Positions 54,082 through 62,899 of a DNA stretch of 64,000 bases are shown piece by piece. The notes under the pieces were generated by a model. That model was not told the origin of the DNA and ran no database searches. It saw only the letters and a list, made by a program, of their open reading frames with translations. Within the stretch, counting starts at the first letter, position 1, and each line of letters starts with the position of its first letter. This DNA is from Geoalkalibacter ferrihydriticus DSM 17813. GTDB lineage: Bacteria; Desulfobacterota; Desulfuromonadia; Desulfuromonadales; Geoalkalibacteraceae. The translations under genes and the position numbers were made by a program. Location of the stretch: assembly GCF_000820505.1 (NCBI RefSeq), contig NZ_JWJD01000003.1:152410-216409 (forward strand), written 5' to 3'.

Positions 54082-56752
54082 GAGCGGCTCGATGTTCTTC
54101 TCCGCGGGCTGATTTTTGCTCGGCATCGATTTTTAGCAGATCTTCCAGGGCCGTCGGCGGCAGCGGGCGGCTCAGATAAAAACCCTGCATTTTTTCGCAT
54201 CCCTTGTGTTTCAGAAAGGCCAGTTGATCAGCTGTCTCAACGCCTTCGGCAACGACCTTCATGCCCAGTTTGTGGGCCAGTTCGATGATCGCATCGATCA
54301 GGGTGGCATCGTTGGCGTCATGGGTGATGCCGTCGACAAAAGTGCGATCGATCTTGAGCTCATCGATGGGCAGGCGCTTGAGGTAAGCCAGGGAGGAGTA
54401 GCCCGTACCGAAATCATCGAGCGCGATGTTGACCCCCATTTTTTTTAGGGCACCGAGCTTGCTCACACTTTCTTCGATATCCTGAATAAGAATGCTTTCG
54501 GTAATTTCAAGGGTTAATAGCGAACTGTCAAATGCGTTGTCGGAAAGAATTCTCTGGATTTTTTCCGGCAAGTTCTCACGATAGAACTGCCGCGCCGAGA
54601 TGTTCACCGCCAGTTGCAAGGGACCGAATCCGTCCGCTTCCCACTGTTTTGCCTGACCAATGGCGGTTTGCAGCACCCAGTCACCGGTGGGCACAATCAG
54701 GCCGGTTTCTTCGAGGATGGGGATGAAGTCGGTTGGTTCCACCAGCTCATGGGGTTCTTTTTGCCAGCGGATCAGCCCTTCAATGCCGACGATGCGACCG
54801 TCGTACAAATCAATCTGCGGTTGGTAGTGCAGCAAGAATTCATTCCGCTCCAGGGCGCGGCGCAATCGGGTTTCCAGATCAAGGCGGTTGCGGATGCGTA
54901 AATCCATCTCGCCGGTAAAAAATTGAAAATTGTTTTTCCCCAGTTTCTTCGCCTGATACATGGCGGTATCCGCATTTTTCAACAGAAGGTCGGCGCCATG
55001 GCCGTCGTCCGGAGAGAGGGTTACGCCGACGCTGGCTGTGATGAACAATTCCTGTCCGCTCAACAGGAAAGGGATCCCGAATTCCTCAAGCACCTTTTGT
55101 GCGATTTTGCCCAGCCCATCAGCCGAATGGACCTCGGCGGCAAGAATCACGAATTCGTCACCGCCCAGGCGCGCAACGGTGTCCATCCGGCGTACGCTGC
55201 CACATAGCCGCTGTGCCACCTGCTGCAGGAGCAGGTCGCCTGCCGTGTGGCCCAAGGTATCGTTCACCATCTTGAAATTGTCGAGATCAAGTAGGAGCAG
55301 GCCGATCCTGTCTCCATGGCGGGATTGCTGGGTCAGCGCCTGCTCCAGGCGGTCGCGGAGCAGGTTGCGATTGGGTAGGCGCGTCAAGGGATCATGGGTG
55401 GCCAGGTATTCCAATTCTTCGGTGCGCTTCTGGACCCGACGCTCCAGGGTTTCATTGGACTTGGTAATCTCACTGAATTTTTCCTGAAGAACCTCGCCCA
55501 TGGCTTTGAAATTGCCGATCAATCGATCGATTTCAGTTATGCGAGTTTCGGGATAGTCAATTCGGGCGCGGTCGTTGATGCGGGCCGGAAGGTTGGTGGT
55601 CGCTCGTGAAAGCTGAAACAAAGGGGCGGCAAGCCAGCGCGAAAAAAACAGGGCGTTGATCAGCGCTGCGATGATCAGGGCGAGAAATAAGGCCAGTGAG
55701 CCTGTCTGGCGCTGGAGCAGGCGGTGCTGATGGGGCGCAAGGGGCATTTCGATCAGCAGGCGCAACTCCGGCGCCGATTCAAGGAGAGATTCCCGGACCA
55801 GGGAAGAACGCTGTACCCGTTGCCAGAGAGGGATGGGAATGTCCGAACGAGGCATGGCGCGGTATATGCCGGCCGCTACAGGCAGTTTATCGCTATTGTA
55901 GAAGGGGTCGTGAATGTCTCCGGCAGGGCGGATAGCCGGGTAGGAACTGGCAAGGACGCCGCCCCGCACATCGCAGACACTGATGATTATTCCCTCGGGA
56001 ATCGCCGCGCCCAGATCGACGAGAATCGCGCCGAGGGCCTGGGTTTCCTGGTCCTGGCCCAGGGCCAGAGCGATTTCCAGGGGCGCGACTCGCGCGATGT
56101 CTTCAATCACCTTCAGTGCATTTGCATGGCTCTGGTTTTCCATCATCCGGCCATTGAGGATCATGACAAGGATGGCAGGGCCCGCCACCACCGCCATCAA
56201 CAGGTTGAAGATAACCTGGCGCAGGGAGATCGACTGTAGCCTTTTTCGTAACCCGACCAGGGCGGCGACCACCGGAATGTTGAGCAGCAGGCTGGCCACC
56301 AGGGCATTGGTGACGCCGATGAGCCAATACATCATGGCCGCGGGCAAAGTGCCCCCGAGGCCGGCGCCTTGCACACCGAGAAAAAACAGGAAAATTAAGG
56401 GAACGCCGAGTAGAGTCCAGTAGATGGCGCTGAAAAGCACCAGATTCGGAGCGTTGGGATTGCGGCGCAGCAGCAGTCCGATGGCGAGGGGCTCAAGGGT
56501 CAGCCAGATAAGGGCAAAAGGGTGATGAAAGAGCCAGATGGTGGGCGATGCGGCGATGAGCGCCGCGACAACACTCCACAGAAGGCCATAAACACGCAGG
56601 ATCACCAGCACCGCAATGCTGCCGAAAAGGTAATTGAAGCCCATGAACAGGCGTGGCGCAAATATGTTTCCCACCAGCCCCGCTGTTATGAGAACCAGAA
56701 GGATCAGCGCAGGTTTTAAAGAATATTTTTCGGCCACGGCAGGCAAGATCAT
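54011..56752 (-). CDS. Membrane GGDEF-EAL c-di-GMP enzyme
   Basis: A 913-residue protein. The N-terminal 200 residues form about five to six membrane helices; then an extracytoplasmic sensor (about 220-345), another helix, HAMP-like linker and coiled coil, GGDEF domain (motif GGDEF intact, DPLTRLPNRNLL) and EAL domain. The EAL signature reads EGLIRW instead of EALVRW, while DDFGTGYSSLAYLK and the metal-binding segments are kept. Synthesis is likely; breakdown is uncertain. The last 40 residues overlap the NDH-2 remnant on the other strand. No clear ribosome-binding site at 56752. Confidence 0.92.
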   Translation of the reverse strand: MILPAVAEKYSLKPALILLVLITAGLVGNIFAPRLFMGFNYLFGSIAVLVILRVYGLLWSVVAALIAASPTIWLFHHPFALIWLTLEPLAIGLLLRRNPNAPNLVLFSAIYWTLLGVPLIFLFFLGVQGAGLGGTLPAAMMYWLIGVTNALVASLLLNIPVVAALVGLRKRLQSISLRQVIFNLLMAVVAGPAILVMILNGRMMENQSHANALKVIEDIARVAPLEIALALGQDQETQALGAILVDLGAAIPEGIIISVCDVRGGVLASSYPAIRPAGDIHDPFYNSDKLPVAAGIYRAMPRSDIPIPLWQRVQRSSLVRESLLESAPELRLLIEMPLAPHQHRLLQRQTGSLALFLALIIAALINALFFSRWLAAPLFQLSRATTNLPARINDRARIDYPETRITEIDRLIGNFKAMGEVLQEKFSEITKSNETLERRVQKRTEELEYLATHDPLTRLPNRNLLRDRLEQALTQQSRHGDRIGLLLLDLDNFKMVNDTLGHTAGDLLLQQVAQRLCGSVRRMDTVARLGGDEFVILAAEVHSADGLGKIAQKVLEEFGIPFLLSGQELFITASVGVTLSPDDGHGADLLLKNADTAMYQAKKLGKNNFQFFTGEMDLRIRNRLDLETRLRRALERNEFLLHYQPQIDLYDGRIVGIEGLIRWQKEPHELVEPTDFIPILEETGLIVPTGDWVLQTAIGQAKQWEADGFGPLQLAVNISARQFYRENLPEKIQRILSDNAFDSSLLTLEITESILIQDIEESVSKLGALKKMGVNIALDDFGTGYSSLAYLKRLPIDELKIDRTFVDGITHDANDATLIDAIIELAHKLGMKVVAEGVETADQLAFLKHKGCEKMQGFYLSRPLPPTALEDLLKIDAEQKSARGEEHRAALNRAFWDAQASSPPKDQHLANRR

Positions 56753-56885
56753 GCAGGGCTCAATGGTTGGTTGTTTAGGCGAGATAAGATTATTCTTATT
56801 TTAAAGTCTCTTGAGAGGATGTCAATCTCCTTTTCGATCTATGCCTTTGGAGTATTTTCCAGCTTTTACCCACGGGCAAAAGGTG

Positions 56886-56891
56886 TATAAT
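56886..56891 (+). promoter_or_regulatory. Perfect -10 box just before the dockerin-like gene
   Basis: TATAAT lies only 6 bases before the ATG at 56898, with a weak -35-like TTTTAC 16 bases upstream. If used, transcription would start at or next to the start codon, giving a leaderless mRNA. Confidence 0.45.
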
Positions 56892-56897
56892 CCGCTC

Positions 56898-57800
56898 ATG
56901 CGACGCGTACTTGTTTTTCTGATCCTCGTGATTCCCCTTTTTCTTCCCGGGTTTTTTCCGCCGGCCCTTATCGGCGCGGGTGAATATTTGCGCGCCTCGG
57001 CGCAAACTGTGATCCTGAACGAAGACGAGCCTCATTCTGAGCGAGAAGATTCCGGCCTGCGTTTCGGGCCGACGACCTTGCCGCGGACCGCGCCGGTGGT
57101 TCCCGCGACTCAGGGTGACCAAGGCGAATCTCCACAACGTCCCGGCGCGGACGATTTGTCCGCGCCGCAAGAATTCATTCCCCCTGAGCCACGCACCCCG
57201 CAGCGCTTGCCGACACCTGCGCAACGACCTTCCTCTATGCCGGCGCCACCGGCCGCTGAAATGCTCTCTTTTCCCAGCCCTTTGGAGTGTCTTGCCCAGG
57301 CCGATGCAAACAAAAGCCTGGACGCCCGGCTGGATCTGGTGCGCAAGCCCGTGGGCGACAGGGTTCAGCAGCAACCGGCGGTGGCTGTGGCCGATGGCGA
57401 AACGTCTCTGTATCTGCACTTTCCTACGCTTGACGGCAGTGAGTCGCCCAACCTGGTTCTGTCCGATCTGAGAATGCAGCGCTTGTCCAAGGAAGAAGGC
57501 CGGTGGGTGCTGGAGGCTGTGCCGCATAACGACATCTGGGAAGCCAAGGTGTTTGTCATCGGTCAGGGGAAAATGTGGCAGGTGCCGGTAGTGGTCACGC
57601 CCCTGCGCGACATCGACTTCGACGGCAATGGTCGTATCGACGCGGCGGACTATCGGCTTTTCCGTCAGGGTGATCCTTTTGATGCGCAGTTTGATCTCAA
57701 TGGTGACGGTGTGCGCGATGTGATCGATGAGTTCATCTTTCTGGCCAACTATCTGCTCAGCACTGATGCGCAGGCACCGGGTGCCGCACAGCGGCGCTGA
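56898..57800 (+). CDS. Exported protein with dockerin-like calcium-binding C-terminus
   Basis: About 300 residues: signal peptide (RRVLVFLILVIPLFLPGFF), a long Pro-rich linker (about 60-130), a beta-rich region (ETSLYLHFPTLDGSESPNLV), and at the C-terminus two EF-hand-like loops, DIDFDGNGRIDAADYRLFRQ and FDLNGDGVRDVIDEFIFLANYL, arranged as in type I dockerins. No cohesin is seen nearby. Role unknown; possibly a surface assembly protein. The codon at 56898 fits the signal peptide; the frame to 56811 is less likely. It ends 5 bases from the convergent YcxB-like gene. Confidence 0.75.
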   Translation: MRRVLVFLILVIPLFLPGFFPPALIGAGEYLRASAQTVILNEDEPHSEREDSGLRFGPTTLPRTAPVVPATQGDQGESPQRPGADDLSAPQEFIPPEPRTPQRLPTPAQRPSSMPAPPAAEMLSFPSPLECLAQADANKSLDARLDLVRKPVGDRVQQQPAVAVADGETSLYLHFPTLDGSESPNLVLSDLRMQRLSKEEGRWVLEAVPHNDIWEAKVFVIGQGKMWQVPVVVTPLRDIDFDGNGRIDAADYRLFRQGDPFDAQFDLNGDGVRDVIDEFIFLANYLLSTDAQAPGAAQRR

Positions 57801-57805
57801 TTGGT

Positions 57806-58318
57806 CTATTCTCCGTTAAACTTTTTTATCCCGCTGTGGTCAAGAAACCGCTGAAGAATCGAAGCCGTGGCATCGGTGAGTGCCTCTTGGGGCACGAAGA
57901 AAAACGCGTTCCGGTCGGTGTAAAGCATGAAGCCTGGTTCAACAATCCGGTAGCCGTGAAAGTCCTTCCAGCCTCTCTCACTGTGCTGGGTGCCCGCCCT
58001 GACGCTCATGGCGTCGTTGGTCAGGCGCACCTGAATGCGCCCTTCGAAGAGTGGCCCTTTGCGGGCCGAAGCCATGGACTTGAGAAGGAAGAGATGCTTT
58101 GACAGCACGCAATAAAGACCGCTTGCCAGAAATGCGGCACCGATCCAATTGTTTGCGGCGGGCACACCTACCATAAAAGCACCTATTGCCGAGAGTATCG
58201 CGCCGTAAATAAAGCGCATGCGAAAAAAAGCCTGATGCTGATAGTGGGCATAAAAAAAACGGCGCCACATCTCTTCGGTCAGATTGTATTCCAGAACAAT
58301 CGCATTTTCCTCCGTCAT
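57806..58318 (-). CDS. YcxB-like membrane protein
   Basis: A 170-residue protein with two central membrane helices (FIYGAILSAIGAFMVGVPA and WIGAAFLASGLYCVLS) and a C-terminal soluble domain of the YcxB type (GPLFEGRIQVRLTNDAMSV... FVPQEAL). Function of the family is unknown. Its start overlaps the putA stop (ATGA), so it is translated with PutA. Confidence 0.8.
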   Translation of the reverse strand: MTEENAIVLEYNLTEEMWRRFFYAHYQHQAFFRMRFIYGAILSAIGAFMVGVPAANNWIGAAFLASGLYCVLSKHLFLLKSMASARKGPLFEGRIQVRLTNDAMSVRAGTQHSERGWKDFHGYRIVEPGFMLYTDRNAFFFVPQEALTDATASILQRFLDHSGIKKFNGE

Positions 58319-61314
58319 TCTTCTTCCCTTTTAATCTGAGGTGGTACAAAGCCACGCCTGAGGGTGTTCTCCGTCACGCAGCGTGAATCCATGAAATGCA
58401 GCAGGTAGTCGGCGCCGCCGGCCTTGGTGCCGGTACCCGAGAGGCCGAACCCGCCGAAGGGCTGGCGCGCGACCAGGGCGCCGGTGATGCCGCGATTGAG
58501 GTAGAGGTTGCCGACGCGAAATTCGCCGCGCGCGCGCTCCAGATGGGCGGGGCTGCGACTGAACACCCCGCCGGTCAACGCCTGGGGCGGGGCGTTGGCC
58601 CAGTGCAGAGCCTGGTCGAAATCGTCGGCGCGCATCAAGGCCAACAGGGGCCCGAATACTTCTTCGCGGGCCAGGCGATGCTCGGGACGAATGCCTTCGA
58701 CCAGGGTGATGGGGACATAAAACCCCGGTCCTTCCGGAACCTTGCTCTGATAGACCAGTTCCCCCTCTTGCCGGGCCAGCTGGATGTATTTCTGGATTTT
58801 TTCCACGGCCGCAGGCTCGGCGACCGGTCCCATGAAGAATGCTGGATCCTGCGCCGGGCCGATGCGCAGAGAGCGCGCCGCCTGCACCAGACGCTCACGC
58901 AAGGCGGTATAGACCGCATCGACTACGATCAGCCGCGAACAGGCGGAACACTTCTGCCCCTGAAAACCAAAGGCCGAGGCGAGAATCGCCGGTATCACCT
59001 CATCGAGGTCCGCATCCTCATCGACGATCACGGCGTTTTTGCCGCCCATTTCCGCCACCACCTTCTTCACCTGGCGCTGCCCCGGGCCCAGGGCCGAGGC
59101 TTTGTGCAGGATGCGCAGGCCGACTTCCTGCGAGCCGGTAAAGGCAATCAGGCTGACTGCCGGATGCTCTACCAGCAGATCGCCGATCTCGGCGCTTGAT
59201 CCCGGCACATAATTAAATACTCCGGCGGGCAATCCGGCGTCACGCAAAATTTCCTGCAGGGTCCAGCCGATGACCGGCGTCAGGCTGGAGGGTTTGTAAA
59301 CCACGGTGTTGCCCGTTACCAGGGCGGCAGCCACCATACCGCAACTGATCGCCAAGGGAAAGTTCCACGGCGCGATGACTGCGGCCACGCCCCTGGACTG
59401 GTAGAGCAGGCGGTTGTCCTCGCCGGGCAGGGAGGCAGGTTGGGGTGGATTGTCCAGGCGCAGCATCTCGCGCGCGTAATATTCGAGAAAATCAATCGCC
59501 TCGCATACGTCGGCATGGGCCTGATCCCATTGTTTGCCGATTTCAAAAACCTGCCAGGCGGCCAGTTCGAAGAGGCGCGCGCGCGCGGCTTTGGCGGCGC
59601 GTATCAGAGAAGTGGCGCGTTCGGCCGCCGCCGTGTCGCGCCAGCCGGACAGGGCGGCCTGGGCGGCGGCCACTGCCTGGTCGATCTGCTCCGGGCCGGC
59701 CTGGCTGACTTGGCCGACGATCTCCTCGGGTTGGGCCGGGTTGACGGAGGGCCGGGTTTGCCTGGTCGCCAAATTCTGCCCGTTGATGAACAGCGGGTAG
59801 GTGGCGCCGAACTTTTCGCGCACCTGACTCAAAGCCTGGGCGAAAGCGGCGCGTTGTGCGGGGCGGGTGAAGTCGACACTGGGTTCGTTGCGGAAAGGGC
59901 GCAGCAGCCCCAGAGGCGTTTTTCGGGTCTGCCGGCCGAGGGTGCGTTGCCGCAACAGGGTGCGCGGATCGGCCAGCAGGTGATCCATGGTTTCGCCTTC
60001 GACGAAACTCTGGCGCAGGAAGGATTCGTTGGCCGTGTTCTCCAGCAAACGGCGCACCAGATAGGCCATGCCCGGCACCATTTCGCCCGAGGGGCAATAG
60101 AGCCGCACCCGACCGACCAGTCCGCGTACGGCCTGCCGCACCGGCTCGGCCATGCCGTAAAGAACCTGAAACTCGTAGCGGTCTTCAGGAACCCGCAGCA
60201 AGCGCGCCATTTCGAGCACCGCGGCGATGGAGCGGATGTTGTGGGTGCCCACGGCCAGATCACAGAGGTCGCTGTGTTCTAAAATTTTGTAGGCCAGTTT
60301 TTCAAAATTGGCGTCCGTCGCCGCCTTGTCAGTGAAAACCCGCTCCGGCCAGCCATGCTGAGCGGCGAGCACGGTTTCCATGTCCCAATAAGCGCCTTTA
60401 ACCAGACGGATGTTGAGGTGCAGACCCTTCTTGCGCGCCCAGGTGAGCAGCAGGTCTAGATTTTCCTCGGTTTCCCGGTGATAGGCCTGCAGCACGATGC
60501 CGAGATGGGGATATTTGGGATATTTTTCGCGCAGGCGGCGATAAACGGCCAGGGTGATATCCTTGCTGTGGTGAGATTCCATGTCGATGCAGAGATAGCC
60601 CCCGACCGCCTGGACCTGGACGTAGATCTGCTCCAGGCGCGCGGTGATGGCGTCGACGGAGCCGTTGAAGTCCTGGGGGTTCGTCTGGGAGTAGAGGGCG
60701 GTGGGCTTGACCGACACGTTGATTTTGGGCGCGTAACCCCAATCGCCTCCCGGGCCCTCCAGGGAGGGTCTGAGGGGTGGCCAGTTCTTTTGAAATTCAC
60801 CCAGGCGCCTGAGCAGATGGATGTAGGTGGCTACATACTGCTCGGCTTCTTCTTCACTGACGGTGGCCTCGCCCAAGGCATCCAGGGTAAAGGCAAAACC
60901 TTCCTGGCGCAGTTTGCCCAGGCGGCGAAGCGTCTCACCGGAGGTTTCGCCGATGATGAACTGGCGTGCCATCTGGCGGATATTGCGTGCAATGAAGCGG
61001 CGTAGCACCGCTGCCCCCAGGTGACCGGTGACGCCCGAGGTGCGCAGCCCCCAGCGCAGAAAATCGGGTAGATCCTGCAATTGTCCGAAATATTCCTGTA
61101 AGTGGCGCTGCAGGGTCTCACCGCTCCGGAGGCTGGGAAACACATCGATAAAGCGAAACATCTGGACTTTGAAATCTTCCCGGCGCATGCACCAGTCCAG
61201 AACTTTTCCCGCCCAGAGTTCGCGGTTGAAAATTGAAGGCTTGCGGTGGGCGACGGTGGCAAAAAGTTCATGGCCGCGTTCAAGAATGCGGTCGTTAAGT
61301 TCGTTTTCGTTCAT
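58315..61314 (-). CDS. putA: Bifunctional proline dehydrogenase / pyrroline-5-carboxylate dehydrogenase
   Basis: A 999-residue enzyme that oxidises proline to glutamate in two steps. The N-terminal half is the FAD-dependent proline dehydrogenase barrel (ISVKPTALYS-type strand NVSVKPTALYSQ, CIDMESHHSKD). The C-terminal half is an aldehyde dehydrogenase: VIAPWNFPLAIS, FTGSQEVG, general base Glu in VAEMGGKNA and catalytic Cys789 in FQGQKCSACSR. There is no N-terminal DNA-binding domain, so this is the minimal type, like the structurally known Geobacter sulfurreducens enzyme. Start at 61314 has GAGG 6 bases upstream; 61368 does not. Confidence 0.96.
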   Translation of the reverse strand: MNENELNDRILERGHELFATVAHRKPSIFNRELWAGKVLDWCMRREDFKVQMFRFIDVFPSLRSGETLQRHLQEYFGQLQDLPDFLRWGLRTSGVTGHLGAAVLRRFIARNIRQMARQFIIGETSGETLRRLGKLRQEGFAFTLDALGEATVSEEEAEQYVATYIHLLRRLGEFQKNWPPLRPSLEGPGGDWGYAPKINVSVKPTALYSQTNPQDFNGSVDAITARLEQIYVQVQAVGGYLCIDMESHHSKDITLAVYRRLREKYPKYPHLGIVLQAYHRETEENLDLLLTWARKKGLHLNIRLVKGAYWDMETVLAAQHGWPERVFTDKAATDANFEKLAYKILEHSDLCDLAVGTHNIRSIAAVLEMARLLRVPEDRYEFQVLYGMAEPVRQAVRGLVGRVRLYCPSGEMVPGMAYLVRRLLENTANESFLRQSFVEGETMDHLLADPRTLLRQRTLGRQTRKTPLGLLRPFRNEPSVDFTRPAQRAAFAQALSQVREKFGATYPLFINGQNLATRQTRPSVNPAQPEEIVGQVSQAGPEQIDQAVAAAQAALSGWRDTAAAERATSLIRAAKAARARLFELAAWQVFEIGKQWDQAHADVCEAIDFLEYYAREMLRLDNPPQPASLPGEDNRLLYQSRGVAAVIAPWNFPLAISCGMVAAALVTGNTVVYKPSSLTPVIGWTLQEILRDAGLPAGVFNYVPGSSAEIGDLLVEHPAVSLIAFTGSQEVGLRILHKASALGPGQRQVKKVVAEMGGKNAVIVDEDADLDEVIPAILASAFGFQGQKCSACSRLIVVDAVYTALRERLVQAARSLRIGPAQDPAFFMGPVAEPAAVEKIQKYIQLARQEGELVYQSKVPEGPGFYVPITLVEGIRPEHRLAREEVFGPLLALMRADDFDQALHWANAPPQALTGGVFSRSPAHLERARGEFRVGNLYLNRGITGALVARQPFGGFGLSGTGTKAGGADYLLHFMDSRCVTENTLRRGFVPPQIKREEE

Positions 61315-61394
61315 GGCATGCCTCGGCGGCGATATCAAGAGGTTGAAAATGCGATGCTTTTGAGCCATCTGGGAATTTCGCCCCAGAAATGAAC

Positions 61395-62087
61395 TCAGTT
61401 GAGATCAAAAAGAAGAAACCGCGCCTTTTCCCGTGCTGCCAACTTCAGGGAACCTTCCTCGCTTAGCGCTGCTCCGTCACCGCTTTCCAGCAGCTCAGCA
61501 TTCAATTCCAGACGCCCATCCACCAGTTGCAGCCAGGCATGGCGGCCAACGGCGAGGGAAAAGTCGATTTTATCGCCGGTGGGCAGATGTCCGTAATAGG
61601 CGCGCACATCCTGGTGCAGCACGGCCGAGCCTTGGCTTGCGTCGCGCGAGGCGATGAGTTGCAGGCCCGGCTTAGCCAGATCAAAGGATTTTTTTTCGTA
61701 GCGCGGACTCAGCCCCTGGCGCTCGGGAAAAATCCAGATCTGGAAGAAATGCACTTCCTCGTGTTCCGACGGATTGTACTCGCTGTGGCGGATGCCGGTG
61801 CCGGCGGAAAACATCTGCAGTTCGCCTGCCCCGATTTTTTCGCGGTTGCCCAGGTTGTCCTGGTGCTCCAGGGCGCCGCTGATGACGAAGGAGAAGATTT
61901 CCATATCGCGGTGTTCGTGCATGCCGAAGCCGCCGCCTGCGGCCACGCGGTCTTCATTGATGACCCGCAACTGGCGAAAACCCATGTGCTGCGGATCCTG
62001 ATAGGTGTGGAAAGAGAAGGTGTGGCGGCTTTCCAGCCAGGATTCGCGGCCAAGCCCGCGTTCTTGAGATTTGCGGATGCGGATCAC
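61395..62087 (-). CDS. Pirin-family protein (YhhW-like)
   Basis: A 230-residue bicupin. The iron ligands are in GMHEHRDMEIFSFVISGALEH, as in YhhW, which has quercetinase activity; the physiological role is unknown. The start is a GTG at 62087 with AAGGAGG 6 bases upstream, giving the family N-terminus IRIRKSQERGLGRESWL. Divergent from the nitroreductase gene, with a cluster of inverted repeats between them. Confidence 0.92.
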   Translation of the reverse strand: MIRIRKSQERGLGRESWLESRHTFSFHTYQDPQHMGFRQLRVINEDRVAAGGGFGMHEHRDMEIFSFVISGALEHQDNLGNREKIGAGELQMFSAGTGIRHSEYNPSEHEEVHFFQIWIFPERQGLSPRYEKKSFDLAKPGLQLIASRDASQGSAVLHQDVRAYYGHLPTGDKIDFSLAVGRHAWLQLVDGRLELNAELLESGDGAALSEEGSLKLAAREKARFLLFDLN

Positions 62088-62132
62088 GGTCAGCCTCCTT
62101 GGGTGCCGGCCCACCAGTGGGCCGTTTGGTCC

Positions 62133-62191
62133 GGATAACCTCCCGGACGAGGGATCGGTCAGGTTTTTTAAAGGTTATCCTGCGGGTAACC
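62133..62191. promoter_or_regulatory. Cluster of GGATAACC-type inverted repeats
   Basis: GGATAACCT (62133-62141) and AGGTTATCC (62172-62180) form a perfect 9-bp inverted repeat with a 30-base spacer. A third related copy GGGTAACC (62184-62191) makes a second, closer inverted pair with GGTTATCC. This looks like a multi-site operator in the pirin/nitroreductase divergent promoter region. No regulator recognised. Confidence 0.5.
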
Positions 62192-62288
62192 TATGTCAAT
62201 GCCGGGAAAACGGGCTGACGATATGCTATTTGTCTGTTAGGGTAAAGGCATTGACTAACCCTTCAGGTGGATGAGGAGGAAAACGCTT

Positions 62289-62801
62289 ATGAGTCTCAAG
62301 GAAATTCTTTACCGACGCAGTATTCGCAAGTACACCCCTGAGCTGGTCAGCGACGAGGATATGGAAGAGCTTTTGCGCGCCGCCATGGCCGCGCCCTCGG
62401 CGGGCAATGCCCAGCCCTGGTATTTTGTGATTCTCACCGAACGCCGGCTGCTGGAAGCCATCGCCGATTTTCACCCCTACGCCGCCATGGCGCGGCATGC
62501 GCCTGCGGCGATTCTGGTGTGCGGCGACCCGTCCCTGGAAAAATACCCCGGCTTCTGGGTGCAGGATCTGAGCGCCGCGGTGGAAAACCTGTTGCTGGCG
62601 GCTCAGAGCAAGGGCCTGGGTGCTGTGTGGGTGGGGATTTATCCCACCGAAGAGCGTGTGGAAAAAATGCGCGAACTGCTCGCCATCCCTCCGAATATCA
62701 TCCCCTTCGCCCTGGTGCCCTTCGGCCATCCGGCGGAAACCAAACCGCCGGCCGAACGCTTTAACCCAGCTCGTGTGTTTCGCAACGGCTGGAGCGGCTA
62801 A
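62289..62801 (+). CDS. Nitroreductase-family protein
   Basis: A 170-residue FMN-dependent reductase. FMN-contact motifs YRRSIRKYTPELV, APSAGNAQPWYFVIL and GLGAVWVGIYP are all present, and the protein has the short length of the anaerobic nitroreductase-like group. Substrate unknown. Start at 62289 with GGAGG 9 bases upstream; the codon at 62271 lacks one. Together with pirin and AcuI-like genes it forms a redox cluster. Confidence 0.9.
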   Translation: MSLKEILYRRSIRKYTPELVSDEDMEELLRAAMAAPSAGNAQPWYFVILTERRLLEAIADFHPYAAMARHAPAAILVCGDPSLEKYPGFWVQDLSAAVENLLLAAQSKGLGAVWVGIYPTEERVEKMRELLAIPPNIIPFALVPFGHPAETKPPAERFNPARVFRNGWSG

Positions 62802-62899
62802 AGGGATGAGGGTGGCCACCCGCATTGTTTTTGATCTGCGCTGATCCGCTTGGATCTGCTTCCCATTCTTGATTCTTTACCATCCAAGGAGAAATGCCC

